The notes: a model not told the origin generated them from the sequence alone. DNA of 64,000 nucleotides from Zestomonas carbonaria (GCF_904061905.1 NZ_CAJFCI010000054.1:62001-126000); one strand, 5' to 3'; counted from the first letter of the stretch, positions 8,412 through 17,185 are shown. Numbers and translations: made by a program.

Positions 8412-9416
8412 TCAAATGGGCGGCTTGCCGCGTACCACGCAGCGAAAGCCGACGTGGCTGGTGGAGGTGTCGACCGGCTCGGCATGGCGCGCGGCCGGGC
8501 GATAGCGGAGGCAGTAGTTGGGCGCGCACAGGTGCGAACCGCCCTTGAGCACCTTGCGCGGAATGCGGATATGCGGCTGACGGGGATCATGGCTGTCGTG
8601 CTCGCGGCCGCCCCGTGGGTTCTTCGGGATGCAGCACGGCTTGGCCGCGTCCGCCTGGTGCTGCGCCGAATACCAGTCCGCGGTCCATTCCCAGACATTG
8701 CCGATCATGTCGTAGAGGCCATGGCCGTTCGGTGCGAAGGCGCCCACTGGCGAGGTGCCGGCGAAACCGTCGCTCTCCAGGTTCTCGTGGGGGAAAGTGC
8801 CCTGCCAGGTATTGGCCAGGTGCAGGCCACCGGGCGAGAGCTCGTCGCCCCAGGCGTACTCGGCGCCATCGAGCCCGCCGCGCGCGGCGAACTCCCATTG
8901 CGCCTCGGTCGGCAGCTCCTTCCCCGCCCAGCGGGCATAGGCGAGCGCGTCGGCATGGGCGACATGCACCACGGGATGGTCGTCGAGCCCGTCGAGGCTG
9001 CTGTGCGGGCCATGCGGATGGCGCCAGTCGGCGCCCTTCATGAAGTGCCACCACTGGCCCCAGTCGCGCAGGTCGACGGGCTGCGCAGGCGCCACGAACA
9101 CCAGCGATCCCGCGTACAGCATGTGCGACAGCGCGCCGGGATAGTCCTGCGCCCTGGGCGGGATTTCCGCTACGGTGACGTGACCGGTCTCGCGCACGAA
9201 GCGGGCAAACTCACGGTTGGTGACGGGCGTGCGGTCGATCCAGAAGCCGTCGACGGTCACCCGATGGGCAGGGGCTTCCTCCGGGTAGTGGTTGTCCGAC
9301 CCCATCAGGAAGGTCCCGCCGGCGATCCAGGCCATCTCCGGATGCACAGGTCGATCGCCTCTGGCCATGGCCACGTACTGCTTGGCGGCCTGGTCGGCCT
9401 GGGGCGTCTCGATCAT
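8412..9416 (-). CDS. Formylglycine-generating enzyme (sulfatase-modifying factor)
   Basis: A 334-aa SUMF1/FGE-family protein. It starts near the typical MAWIAGGTFLMGSDNHYPEE, contains LPTEAQWEFAARGG and GNVWEWTADW, and ends with GGSHLCAPNYCLRYRPAAR. That last segment keeps the two active-site Cys (CxxxxC) that oxidise the sulfatase Cys to formylglycine. No signal peptide, so it acts in the cytoplasm before the sulfatase is exported. ATG at 9416 is preferred over an upstream ATG because GGAG lies 9 nt before it. It is the first gene of the minus-strand cluster, divergent from the AraC regulator. The retained Cys pair separates it from the two PvdO-type paralogues at 45-47 kb. Confidence 0.92.
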   Translation of the reverse strand: MIETPQADQAAKQYVAMARGDRPVHPEMAWIAGGTFLMGSDNHYPEEAPAHRVTVDGFWIDRTPVTNREFARFVRETGHVTVAEIPPRAQDYPGALSHMLYAGSLVFVAPAQPVDLRDWGQWWHFMKGADWRHPHGPHSSLDGLDDHPVVHVAHADALAYARWAGKELPTEAQWEFAARGGLDGAEYAWGDELSPGGLHLANTWQGTFPHENLESDGFAGTSPVGAFAPNGHGLYDMIGNVWEWTADWYSAQHQADAAKPCCIPKNPRGGREHDSHDPRQPHIRIPRKVLKGGSHLCAPNYCLRYRPAARHAEPVDTSTSHVGFRCVVRGKPPI

Positions 9417-9576
9417 TGCTGTTCTCCGAAGCTTGCTTATCATCGGACGCGCAGGCATCGTCGCCCGTATCGATCACGACAATGCCCAGGCCCACCCGCC
9501 GCAGATCCACGCCCGTTGGGAGCTGGAGCGGATGCGTCCGACGGCCACATGAGACTCCAGGCGGCCAACGGAGAAC

Positions 9577-10542
9577 ATGCTCGAAACTGACAATAATCGA
9601 CCAGAAGTCGCCAAAAACCTGCCCCGCCGCCTCCACCACGGCGCCATGGGCCAGGTGCTGCAGCGCTTCCTCGGCCAGCACGGCGAAGACCGGGCGTTCG
9701 ACCTGATGCAACTGGAACAGCTCTGGCAGCAGGCCGCGTCGATCGACCCGGCCATCGGCCTGCACCTGTTCTCCCACTTCACGCCCAGGGACCGCTACAT
9801 CCTGGTCTACCTCGCCCTCGCCAGCGCCACCTGCGGCCAGGCCCTGCGCTTCTGGGAGCGCTACGCCGTGCTCGGCACCGAGCTGGAACAGCGCCCGATC
9901 CTGTTCGAGACCGCGGAGCAGATCGGCATGGAAGTGCGGATAGAAGGCTCGGACAACCTGCGCCGGCATGTCGGGGAACATTGCCTGGTCATGACCATGA
10001 CCCAGATCCGCGAAGGCTGTATCCAGCCGGTGCTGCCGCGACGCGCCGAGTTCGCCTGGCCGCGCCCGGCCTATCACGCCGAATACGAGCAATGGTTCGG
10101 TCCCTCGCTGCACTTCTCCAGCCAGCGCACCTGCCTGCTGTTCGACAAGGACGTGCTCGACCAGCCGATGCGCGGCCATCACCCGGGGCTCGCCGAACTG
10201 ATCGCCAGCGGCCTGGAACAGCGCCTGGCGCGCCAGCAACAGTTCGGCGGCCACGCCGCCAAGGTGGCGGAGCATGTCCGCAGGGCCCTGAGAGTGGGCA
10301 GACAGGCCAGCCTGGAAAGCGCCGCCGAGGCCCTGCACCTGAGCCCGCGCACCCTGCACCGCCGCCTGCGCGAGCAGGGCCTGAGCTTCCGCCACGTACT
10401 CGCCTCGGTGCGCTCCGAACTGGAACAGAACCTGGAACTGCAGGGGCTGAGCCGCAGCCAGATCGCCGAGCAACTGGGCTACGCCGACAGCATCGCCTAC
10501 CTGCGCGCCCGCAAGCGCTGGCAGGAGCACAAGGAAGACTGA
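9577..10542 (+). CDS. AraC-family transcriptional regulator (OruR/ArgR-like ligand-binding domain)
   Basis: A 321-aa regulator. The N-terminal ~190 residues match the Arabinose_bd type found in Pseudomonas AraC regulators of catabolism. The C-terminal ~80 residues carry the AraC double helix-turn-helix (SLESAAEALHLSPRTLHRRLREQGLSF, then IAEQLGYADSIAYLRARKRW). It is divergent from the sulfatase cluster with a 160-nt shared promoter region, so it is the natural candidate for its activator. In the second HTH the usual FxRAFKRW is degenerate (YLRARKRW), which is unusual but keeps RKRW. Confidence 0.85.
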   Translation: MLETDNNRPEVAKNLPRRLHHGAMGQVLQRFLGQHGEDRAFDLMQLEQLWQQAASIDPAIGLHLFSHFTPRDRYILVYLALASATCGQALRFWERYAVLGTELEQRPILFETAEQIGMEVRIEGSDNLRRHVGEHCLVMTMTQIREGCIQPVLPRRAEFAWPRPAYHAEYEQWFGPSLHFSSQRTCLLFDKDVLDQPMRGHHPGLAELIASGLEQRLARQQQFGGHAAKVAEHVRRALRVGRQASLESAAEALHLSPRTLHRRLREQGLSFRHVLASVRSELEQNLELQGLSRSQIAEQLGYADSIAYLRARKRWQEHKED

Positions 10543-10572
10543 TCACAACGTTTCCGTGCGGGAGCCCTGGCG

Positions 10573-10592
10573 GTGCGCACGGCACACCCTAC
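10573..10592. repeat. CACCCTAC-type mini palindrome
   Basis: A short imperfect inverted repeat (GGTGCGCACGGCACACC) ending in CTAC, in the 72-nt gap between the convergent AraC and Crp/Fnr genes. It belongs to a dispersed family also seen at about 14331, 34098, 40222, 40266 and 40343. It may form a hairpin in either transcript. Confidence 0.5.
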
Positions 10593-10614
10593 AAAAGCGT
10601 CATGAGCGGCCCTC

Positions 10615-11325
10615 TCACTCCTGGGCCAACTCCTCCAACCGGTCCTGGTCGAGCACCACGATGCGTCCGTACCTCTGCTCGATCAGGCCTTCCTGCTCCC
10701 ACTTCTTGAGCAACTGGTTGATCCGCTGGCGGGTGGTACCAAGGAGCTGTGCCAGGGTCTCCTGGGACAGGCGCAGCTCGATATTGAGCCCGCCCTGGGG
10801 CATCGGCGAGCCGAAGGCCGAGGCCAGCGCCATCAGGCGGCTGGCGAAGCGCTGCTCCAGCGACTGGGTGGAAAAGGCCTCGAAGCCGACCAGCAGCGCG
10901 CGCATCTGCGAGCTCTGCAGGTGCAGCAGAAACCGACAGAAAGGCGGATGGCGGGCGATCAGGGTTTCGAGGTCCGCCGGGGTGATCTGCAACACCAGGG
11001 AGGCTGTGACCGCCTGGGCGTCGTGGGCGCGCGGCAGGCCATCGAGGGCCGATACCGCACCGATCCAGCAGCCCGGCTCGTAGAAGTTCAGCACCGCCTC
11101 CAGCCCATCGCGGGAGGTGCCGCTCACGCGCAGCGACCCCTCCAGCACGATGTACAGCCCGTCGGGCTTGTCGCCCCGGCGGAACAGGGTCTGCCCCGCC
11201 GCCAGGCGGCGCTGTCGTCCATGGATCAGCACGTCGTTGCGGACGACGTCCGACAGAGCGGCGAACTCGGGGTTGGCCAGCAACGCACGATGGTGGTTTT
11301 CCGACAGCACCGAAGGGGAAGTCAT
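10615..11325 (-). CDS. Crp/Fnr-family transcriptional regulator
   Basis: A 236-aa protein with an N-terminal cyclic-nucleotide-type beta-roll (RRLAAGQTLFRRGDKPDGLYIVLEGSLRV), a long dimerisation helix, and a C-terminal winged HTH (LSQETLAQLLGTTRQRINQLLKKWEQEGLIEQRYGRIVV). There is no N-terminal Cys cluster, so it is not an oxygen-sensing Fnr. It could bind cAMP or another ligand. It is divergent from the HD-protein operon, and the shared 154-nt region contains the 16-bp motif at 11351. The start at 11325 was chosen because the protein N-terminus aligns there with the family; a much longer reading upstream covers the intergenic region. Confidence 0.82.
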   Translation of the reverse strand: MTSPSVLSENHHRALLANPEFAALSDVVRNDVLIHGRQRRLAAGQTLFRRGDKPDGLYIVLEGSLRVSGTSRDGLEAVLNFYEPGCWIGAVSALDGLPRAHDAQAVTASLVLQITPADLETLIARHPPFCRFLLHLQSSQMRALLVGFEAFSTQSLEQRFASRLMALASAFGSPMPQGGLNIELRLSQETLAQLLGTTRQRINQLLKKWEQEGLIEQRYGRIVVLDQDRLEELAQE

Positions 11326-11350
11326 ACCTGATTCACCCGCATCTCCGTAG

Positions 11351-11366
11351 TGCAAATTCCCGACAG
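11351..11366 (+). promoter_or_regulatory. Shared 16-bp motif TGCAAATTCCCGACAG, copy 1
   Basis: One of three near-identical copies of TGCAAATTYCYGACAG (others at 14405 and 17202), all on the plus strand upstream of catabolic units. This copy is in the divergent region between the Crp/Fnr gene (25 nt from its start) and the HD-protein gene (113 nt before its start). Candidate regulator binding site; the binding protein is unknown. Confidence 0.55.
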
Positions 11367-11479
11367 TCTTCTGCGACCTCTCGCCGCACCATTCTCCGGC
11401 GATCGTGGAGACCGCACAAGCCGATCGATACCGTGCGCACCTCCCCTCCACTACAACAACAAATCGCCCGGAGACCACC

Positions 11480-12067
11480 ATGCACGCCCGCGCCACCTTC
11501 ACCCGCATGGAAGACAGCACCAAGGAAGACTTCGACATCATCGTTCCCGAAGCCATGGCCTACGCCCAATCCCTGCCGGACCGGGTACTGGCCCACCTGA
11601 AGCTGCTGCAAGGCGACTTCGGCGGCTGGCCCATCGACCGCTACGACCATTGCCTGCAGACCGCCACCCTGGCGCTGCGCGACGGCCGCGACGAGGAATA
11701 CGTGGTCTGCGCCCTGCTGCACGACATCGGCGACAGCCTCGGCTGCTACAACCACGCCGACATCGCCGTCGCCATCCTCAAGCCATTCGTGTCCGAAGCC
11801 AACCTGTGGATGATCGAGAACCACACGGTGTTCCAGGGTCACAACTTCTTCCACCACGTGGGCCTGGATCGCAACAAGCGCGACAAGTTCAAGGGGCACC
11901 CCTACTACGAGCGCGCCGCCGAATTCGTCGAGAAATACGACAACCCGGCCTTCGACCCGAACGGCGAGATCCTGCCGATCGAAACCTTCGAACCCATGCT
12001 GCGCCGCCTGATGGCACAACCCAGGCGCTCGGTCTACCTCGAAGACGAACAGGTCGGCGCGCGCTGA
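11480..12067 (+). CDS. HD-domain metal-dependent phosphohydrolase/oxygenase-like protein
   Basis: A 195-aa HD-superfamily protein. Metal ligands are visible in RYDHCLQTATLALRDG (His), CALLHDIGD (the HD pair) and NHADIA / ENHTVFQGH (further His). The compact fold and the pattern of His and Asp resemble the PhnZ/myo-inositol-oxygenase-like HD proteins, which can be mixed-valence di-iron oxygenases rather than hydrolases. Which activity applies cannot be told from the sequence. The start at 11480 has GGAG 8 nt upstream. First gene of a unit with class II aldolase, 2-hydroxyacid dehydrogenase and Dabb genes, so it likely prepares or cleaves their substrate. Confidence 0.72.
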   Translation: MHARATFTRMEDSTKEDFDIIVPEAMAYAQSLPDRVLAHLKLLQGDFGGWPIDRYDHCLQTATLALRDGRDEEYVVCALLHDIGDSLGCYNHADIAVAILKPFVSEANLWMIENHTVFQGHNFFHHVGLDRNKRDKFKGHPYYERAAEFVEKYDNPAFDPNGEILPIETFEPMLRRLMAQPRRSVYLEDEQVGAR

Positions 12068-12112
12068 CGGCGTACCCGTCCCCTCCATTCACATGACAAG
12101 AAGAGCCCAACG

Positions 12113-12880
12113 ATGACTACCCTGCACAGCATCCCCAGCGTCAAGGACCAGGTTTGCGCCGAAGAATGGCAACTGCGCGTCGACCTCGCCGCCTGCTACC
12201 GCCTGGTCGCCCTGTACGGCTGGACCGACATGGTCTTCACCCACATCAGCGCCCGCGTGCCCGGCCCCGAGCACCACTTCCTGATCAACCCCTACGGACT
12301 GATGTTCGACGAGATCACCGCCTCCAACCTGATCAAGATCGACCAGGACGGCAACAAGATCCTCGACACGCCCTACCACGTGAACCGCGCCGGCTACACC
12401 ATCCACAGCGCCATCCACGACGCGCGCCATGACATCCAGTGCGTGCTGCACACCCACACCCGCGCCGGCGTGGCGGTGAGCGCGCAGAAGTGCGGCATCC
12501 TGCCGATCAGCCAGCAGTCCACCTTCGTGCTTTCCTCCCTGGGCTACCACGACTACGAGGGCGTGGCCCTGCGCGAGGACGAGAAGCCGCGCCTGCAGGC
12601 CGACCTCGGCGACAAGCTGTTCTTCATGCTGCGCAACCACGGCCTGCTCACCGTGGGCCGGACCGTGGCCGACGCCTTCCTCAACATGTACACCTTCGAG
12701 AGCACCTGCCAGATCCAGCTCTCGGCCCAGGCCGGCGGCGAGTTGATCGAAGTCGACCCGCAGATCATCGAAGGCGTGGCCGAGGTCGCCAGCAAGCAGA
12801 CCAGCGGGCTCGGCGGCGAATTCGTCTGGCCGGCGCTGCTGCGCAAGCTGGACCGACTCGACACCAGCTACCGCAACTGA
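12113..12880 (+). CDS. Class II aldolase/adducin family protein
   Basis: A 255-aa protein. The class II aldolase core is clear: WTDMVFTHISARVPG near residue 38, the zinc-binding HTHTRAG (His-x-His), and LFFMLRNHGLLTVG with the third His. The family includes fuculose- and rhamnulose-phosphate aldolases and decarboxylases; this member belongs to the widespread 'class II aldolase/adducin' group of undefined substrate. It follows the HD gene by 45 nt and precedes the dehydrogenase gene by 11 nt. Confidence 0.85.
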   Translation: MTTLHSIPSVKDQVCAEEWQLRVDLAACYRLVALYGWTDMVFTHISARVPGPEHHFLINPYGLMFDEITASNLIKIDQDGNKILDTPYHVNRAGYTIHSAIHDARHDIQCVLHTHTRAGVAVSAQKCGILPISQQSTFVLSSLGYHDYEGVALREDEKPRLQADLGDKLFFMLRNHGLLTVGRTVADAFLNMYTFESTCQIQLSAQAGGELIEVDPQIIEGVAEVASKQTSGLGGEFVWPALLRKLDRLDTSYRN

Positions 12881-12891
12881 GGAATCCACCG

Positions 12892-13869
12892 ATGCCCTAC
12901 AAGGCCTGCATCGCCCTCTCGCGCCGGGTGCCCGAGATCCTGCTGGAGCGCCTGCGCGAGCACGCGGACATCCGCATGCCCGAGTCCGACGCGCCGCCCG
13001 ACCTCGTCAGCCTGATGCGCGAGGCCGACTATGCCCTGGTCATTCCCGGCGACCGGGTCGACCGCGCCCTGCTGGACGCCTGCCCGCGGCTGAAGATGGT
13101 CAGCACCGTCAGCGCCGGCTTCGACCACATCGACGTCGACGCCTGCACCGCCTGGAACGTGCGGGTCTGCAACACGCCCGGCGCGGTGGTGGCCTCCACC
13201 GCCGACATGGCCTTCGCGCTGCTGTTGTCGGCGGCGCGGCGTGTCGTCGAGGCCGACGCCTTCGTGCGCGCCGGTCGCTGGAACAAGGAGGCGGCGCCGC
13301 TCTTCGGCATGGATGTACACCACAAGCGCATGGGCATCATCGGCCTGGGCCGCATCGGCATGGAGCTGGCCAAACGCGCACGGGGCTTCGACATGGACGT
13401 CGCCTACCACAACCGGCGCCGGCTGAGCCCTGAAGAAGAAGAGCGCCTCGGCGTGCGCTACCTCAACCTCGACACCCTGCTGGAGCAGAGCGACGCGGTG
13501 ATGGTGCAGGTGCCCTACGGGTCGGCCACCCACCACCTGATCGGCGCACCACAACTGGCGCGCATGAAACCCTCCGCCGTGCTGGTGAACACCTCGCGCG
13601 GCGGCGTGGTGGACGACGCGGCCCTGGCCGAGGCCCTGCGCCAGGGCCGGATCGCCGCAGCCGGGCTGGACGTCACCGAGGGCGAGCCCGAGGTGCACCC
13701 CGAACTGCTGAAACTGCCCAACGTGGTGCTCACGCCCCACAGCGGCGCCTCCACCCGCGAGACCCACCTGCGCATGACCCTGGAGGCGTTCGACAACCTG
13801 CTCGACGCCATCCACGGCGAACCGCTGCGCAACTGCGTCAACCCAGCGAAGAAGGAAGAATCCGCATGA
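12892..13869 (+). CDS. D-2-hydroxyacid dehydrogenase (glyoxylate/hydroxypyruvate reductase type)
   Basis: A 325-aa NAD(P)-dependent 2-hydroxyacid dehydrogenase. Visible motifs are the Rossmann GLGRIGMELA (GxGxxG) and the catalytic set: Arg in VNTSRGGVVDD, Glu in LDVTEGEPEVHP, and His in LTPHSGAST. It reduces a 2-keto acid, perhaps the product of the preceding aldolase (inferred). The in-frame extension upstream overlaps the aldolase gene in another frame, so ATG at 12892 was taken. It overlaps the following Dabb gene by 4 nt, indicating coupled translation. Confidence 0.87.
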   Translation: MPYKACIALSRRVPEILLERLREHADIRMPESDAPPDLVSLMREADYALVIPGDRVDRALLDACPRLKMVSTVSAGFDHIDVDACTAWNVRVCNTPGAVVASTADMAFALLLSAARRVVEADAFVRAGRWNKEAAPLFGMDVHHKRMGIIGLGRIGMELAKRARGFDMDVAYHNRRRLSPEEEERLGVRYLNLDTLLEQSDAVMVQVPYGSATHHLIGAPQLARMKPSAVLVNTSRGGVVDDAALAEALRQGRIAAAGLDVTEGEPEVHPELLKLPNVVLTPHSGASTRETHLRMTLEAFDNLLDAIHGEPLRNCVNPAKKEESA

Positions 13870-14171
13870 GCGTTCACAGCGTCATCATCGTCTGGCTAAA
13901 GGAGCCGACCAACGAAGAACACATCGCCAGGCTGACCCGGGCCTGCGAAAGCCTGCGCGACATCCCCGGCGTGCGCGAGGTGCGTTTCGGGCCGCGCGCG
14001 GAACTCGACCGGGTCAGCCCGGCCGACGACACCTTCGACTTCGGCACCATCGTCACCTTCGACTCCCTGCAGGCGGCCCGCGACTACGGCCCGCACCCCA
14101 TCCACCAGCAGGCGGCGCAGGTCAACCTGCAACTGGTGGAACGCTTCCACAGCTTCTACTTCGAGACCTGA
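13866..14171 (+). CDS. Dabb (stress-responsive alpha/beta-barrel) family protein
   Basis: A 101-aa ferredoxin-like alpha/beta protein. MSVHSVIIVWLKEPTNEEHI at the start and the VTFDSLQAARDYGPHPIHQQ segment match the Dabb family, small dimers that can act on small ketones or aromatics. Specific role unknown. The ATG overlaps the dehydrogenase stop, so it belongs to the same operon and is its last gene before a repeat-rich spacer. Confidence 0.8.
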   Translation: MSVHSVIIVWLKEPTNEEHIARLTRACESLRDIPGVREVRFGPRAELDRVSPADDTFDFGTIVTFDSLQAARDYGPHPIHQQAAQVNLQLVERFHSFYFET

Positions 14172-14404
14172 TCCACCCTCTCCCCCCACCCCTCTCCCGT
14201 AAACGGGAGAGGGGTGACTCGCGCCACAGCGCGTAGCCCGGATGCAATCCGGGGAAACCGGCAACTCCCACCTCCCGGATTGCATCCGGGCTACAGGCCT
14301 GCCGGATATTTCCGCGTGGGAAACCCTTGAGGTGCACGCGGCGCACCCTGCAAAAGCGCCCGCAACGCGCCTCCCGACTCACACGGACCAGCGGCCTCCG
14401 AGAC
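14172..14404. repeat. Intergenic palindromic repeats after the Dabb gene
   Basis: This spacer holds three palindromes and no convincing gene: CCCCTCTCCCG-TAAA-CGGGAGAGGGG (about 14190-14214); paired GTAGCCCGGAT / ATCCGGGCTAC arms around 14230-14296; and a GGTGCACGCGGCGCACC element near 14331. All three types recur elsewhere in the window. They may end transcription of the upstream operon. Beyond 14404 the stretch to 14614 carries the 16-bp motif and the leader of the MFS gene. Confidence 0.7.
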
Positions 14405-14420
14405 TGCAAATTCCTGACAG
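14405..14420 (+). promoter_or_regulatory. Shared 16-bp motif TGCAAATTCCTGACAG, copy 2
   Basis: Second copy of the motif, 194 nt before the MFS transporter start, downstream of the palindromic repeats. It differs from copy 1 at a single base, and the surrounding bases are not conserved, so the match is unlikely to be a simple duplication of the region. Confidence 0.55.
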
Positions 14421-14614
14421 TCCCGGTCGGGAAAGACCTCCACCATGTCCGCATAAAGACAACAAAAGGAGGCCTTCAAGGTGCTCATTCCGTGGTTCCG
14501 CTCCATCCCCGGCACATGCCCGTCCACACGTCGCACGTTCGCTCCCCGGTGATCCACCCGGCAACCACGCCCTGACTGCCACGGCTTCCTATCGCCTTGC
14601 CCAGGAGTCTCTCC

Positions 14615-15958
14615 ATGCCCTCCATTGCCATTCCCGTTGCCGAGCAGGCCGCGCCTTCCGACATGGGCGCCGTCTACCGCAAGATCACCCTGCGGCTGAT
14701 CCCCTTCCTGTTCATCTGCTACCTGATGAACTTCATCGACCGCGCCAACATCGGCTTCGCCCAGTTGCAGATGAAGACCTCGCTGGACTTCAGCGATGCC
14801 GTCTATGGCCTCGGCGCCACCGTATTCTTCGTCGGCTACGTGCTGTTCGAAGTGCCGAGCAACATGCTGCTGCAACGCCTCGGCGCCCGGATCACCCTCA
14901 TGCGCATCATGGTGCTGTGGGGCCTGGCCTCCACCGCCACCATGTTCGTCGAGACCCCGACGCAGTTCTACATCGTGCGCTTCCTGCTCGGCGTGTTCGA
15001 AGCGGGCTTCTTCCCCGGCGTGGTGCTCTACCTCACCTTCTGGTATCCGCCGGAGCGTCGCGGCCAGGTGCTCGGGCTGTTCTGCACCGCCCAGGTGGCG
15101 GCGGCCTTCGTCACCAGCCCGGTGTCCGGCTGGATCCTGCAGAACATGCACGGCCTGTACGGCTGGGAAGGCTGGCAGTGGATGTTCCTGATCGAGGGCT
15201 CGCCCACCATATTGCTGGGCCTGCTGGTGTTCTTCCTGCTGCCCAACGGCCCGAAGGATGCCAAGTGGCTGACACCGGAAGAACGCGAACGGGTACAGCA
15301 GGCCCTGCGCCCGGACCCCATCACCGGCGAACACAGCGAGACGAAGGGCGCCCTGAGCTGTGTGTTCCGCAACCCGCTGGTCTACCTGCTGGCGTTCGGC
15401 GCCTTCGTCGCCGGCTGCGCGGGTTACTTCCTGGCCTTCTGGACCCCGACCATCATCAAGGAACTGGGTATCTCCAACCTGCAGATGGTCGGCATCTACG
15501 CGGTCATCCCCAACTTCTTCGGGCTGTTCGCCATGATCTGGTACGGCCGCCGCTCGGACCGCCATAACGAGCAGCGCCTGCACTGGAGCTTCGCCTTCAT
15601 GCTCGCCGCCGCCGGCTTCCTGGGCCTGAGCTGGGCCATCAGCGCCGGCAGCCTGCCGTGGACCATCGTCGGCATCACCGTGGGCGGCTGCGGCCTGGTG
15701 GCGGCGACCCCGGTGTTCTGGTCCATGGTCACCCGCTACCTGGCCAAGGAACACGCCGCGGTGGGCATCGCCTTCATCAATACCCTGGCCAGCATCGCCG
15801 GCATCAGCCCGGCGGTGGTCGGCCTGATCAAGACGCAGACCGGCAGCCTGAGCGGCGCCATCTACATCCTCTGCGCGATGTTCGTGCTCGCCGCCGTCGC
15901 CATGGCGCTGGGCATGCGCAAGGCCCTTTCGACTCCCCCCGACGCCAGCCAGCGATAA
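14615..15958 (+). CDS. MFS transporter, anion:cation symporter (tartrate/phthalate permease) type
   Basis: A 447-aa inner-membrane carrier with about 12 hydrophobic segments. The family hallmark after TM1 is NFIDRANIGFAQLQM, and the loop between TM2 and TM3 region reads GYVLFEVPSNMLLQRLGAR. Such carriers take up small organic acids such as tartrate, 4-hydroxyphenylacetate or phthalate. AGGAG at 14603-14607 fixes the ATG at 14615; an upstream TTG in frame was rejected. It is followed by a DUF2817 gene and probably imports the substrate of that gene or of the upstream operon. Confidence 0.88.
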   Translation: MPSIAIPVAEQAAPSDMGAVYRKITLRLIPFLFICYLMNFIDRANIGFAQLQMKTSLDFSDAVYGLGATVFFVGYVLFEVPSNMLLQRLGARITLMRIMVLWGLASTATMFVETPTQFYIVRFLLGVFEAGFFPGVVLYLTFWYPPERRGQVLGLFCTAQVAAAFVTSPVSGWILQNMHGLYGWEGWQWMFLIEGSPTILLGLLVFFLLPNGPKDAKWLTPEERERVQQALRPDPITGEHSETKGALSCVFRNPLVYLLAFGAFVAGCAGYFLAFWTPTIIKELGISNLQMVGIYAVIPNFFGLFAMIWYGRRSDRHNEQRLHWSFAFMLAAAGFLGLSWAISAGSLPWTIVGITVGGCGLVAATPVFWSMVTRYLAKEHAAVGIAFINTLASIAGISPAVVGLIKTQTGSLSGAIYILCAMFVLAAVAMALGMRKALSTPPDASQR

Positions 15959-16096
15959 CCCGCTATCGCCTGCCATGCCCGAAACGCCCTGGCAGGCGAT
16001 GCCCCGCCACACCACCGGCACGCTGCCGGTGGCGGATGGCGGCCACCCGAGCCAGAGCGCACGCCCCATCGTCCGCTCCCCTGACCGAGAATCGCC

Positions 16097-17185
16097 ATGA
16101 GTGACAGTCATTTCTTCTCCCAGTCCTATGCCGAGGCCCGCGACAAGTTCCTCAGCGCCGCCGATGCCCGGGGCCTGGCAGTGCAGAGCCATGTGCACCC
16201 GCTACGCGGCCGCGATGGCGAAACCCTGGCCATCGACGTGGCGCGCTTCGGCGCGGCCGACGCCAAGGCGCTGCTGCTGCTCAGCAGTGCCTGCCACGGG
16301 GTGGAAGGCTTCTGTGGCTCGGGGGTGCAGAACGCGCTGCTGGCCGATCCGGATTTCCACCAGCAGGCCCAGGCGGCGGGTGTCGCCGTGCTCTACGTGC
16401 ATGGCGTGAACCCCTGGGGCTTTTCCTGGTGGCGGCGCTGGACCGAGGACAACGTAGACCTCAACCGCAACTTCCTCGACTTCCACGCCCCGCGCGAACT
16501 GCCCGCCAACCCGGGTTACGACGCGCTCGCCGACGCCATCGTGCCCGACCGCTGGCCCGCGCCGGAGGCCGATGCCGCGCTCTGGGCCTATGCCGCCGAG
16601 CACGGCATGCCGGCGATCCAGGCGGCCATCTCCGGCGGCCAGTACAACCACCCGCACGGCCTGTTCTATGGCGGCGACCGGCCGACCTGGAGCAACCACG
16701 GCATGCGCCGGATCCTGGCCGAGCATGGCCGGCAGTGCGCCCGCCTGGGCTGGATCGACCTGCACACCGCCCTGGGCCCCTGCGGCCATGGCGAGCGGAT
16801 TTTCGCCGGCCCGGACGACCAGGCCGCCCTGGCGCGCGCCAGGTCCTGGTGGGGCGATTGCGTGACCTCGATGCACGACGGCAGCTCGTCGTCCGCCTAC
16901 CTGACCGGCGTGATGCTCGGCGCGGCGCGGGATGAATGCCCGCAGGCCGAGTTCACCGGCATCTGGCTCGAGTACGGCACCGTCCCCTCGGAAGAAAGCT
17001 GCATGGCACTGCGCGCGGACCAATGGCTGCAAGCCCATCCCGACACCGACGAGGCGACCCGCACGGCTATCCGGAAGCGTGTGCGCGACGCCTTCTACGT
17101 CGACAACGACGCGTGGAAGACCCGCATCGTCGAGCAGGGGCTGGAAGCGGCCAGGCAGGCCGTGGCCGGACTCTCCATGGCATGA
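16097..17185 (+). CDS. DUF2817 / M14-like zinc carboxypeptidase family protein
   Basis: A 362-aa protein of the DUF2817 type. It keeps features of M14 metallopeptidases: a HxxE zinc motif in SACHGVEGFCGS, NVDLNRNF, a later His in WIDLHTALGP, and a possible catalytic Glu in IWLEYGTVPSEE. It may remove an amide-linked group from a small molecule; the exact substrate is unknown. No signal peptide, so cytoplasmic. It lies 138 nt after the MFS gene on the same strand, which fits uptake followed by hydrolysis. Confidence 0.78.
   Translation: MSDSHFFSQSYAEARDKFLSAADARGLAVQSHVHPLRGRDGETLAIDVARFGAADAKALLLLSSACHGVEGFCGSGVQNALLADPDFHQQAQAAGVAVLYVHGVNPWGFSWWRRWTEDNVDLNRNFLDFHAPRELPANPGYDALADAIVPDRWPAPEADAALWAYAAEHGMPAIQAAISGGQYNHPHGLFYGGDRPTWSNHGMRRILAEHGRQCARLGWIDLHTALGPCGHGERIFAGPDDQAALARARSWWGDCVTSMHDGSSSSAYLTGVMLGAARDECPQAEFTGIWLEYGTVPSEESCMALRADQWLQAHPDTDEATRTAIRKRVRDAFYVDNDAWKTRIVEQGLEAARQAVAGLSMA

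Noticed and set aside
9211-10530. Long minus-strand open frame opposite the AraC regulator
   Set aside because: GC-rich antisense shadow: no family features, overlaps the start of the FGE gene, and the plus-strand AraC protein is clear.
14597-14614. TTG start for the MFS gene
   Set aside because: AGGAG at 14603 lies inside this extension and fits the ATG at 14615.
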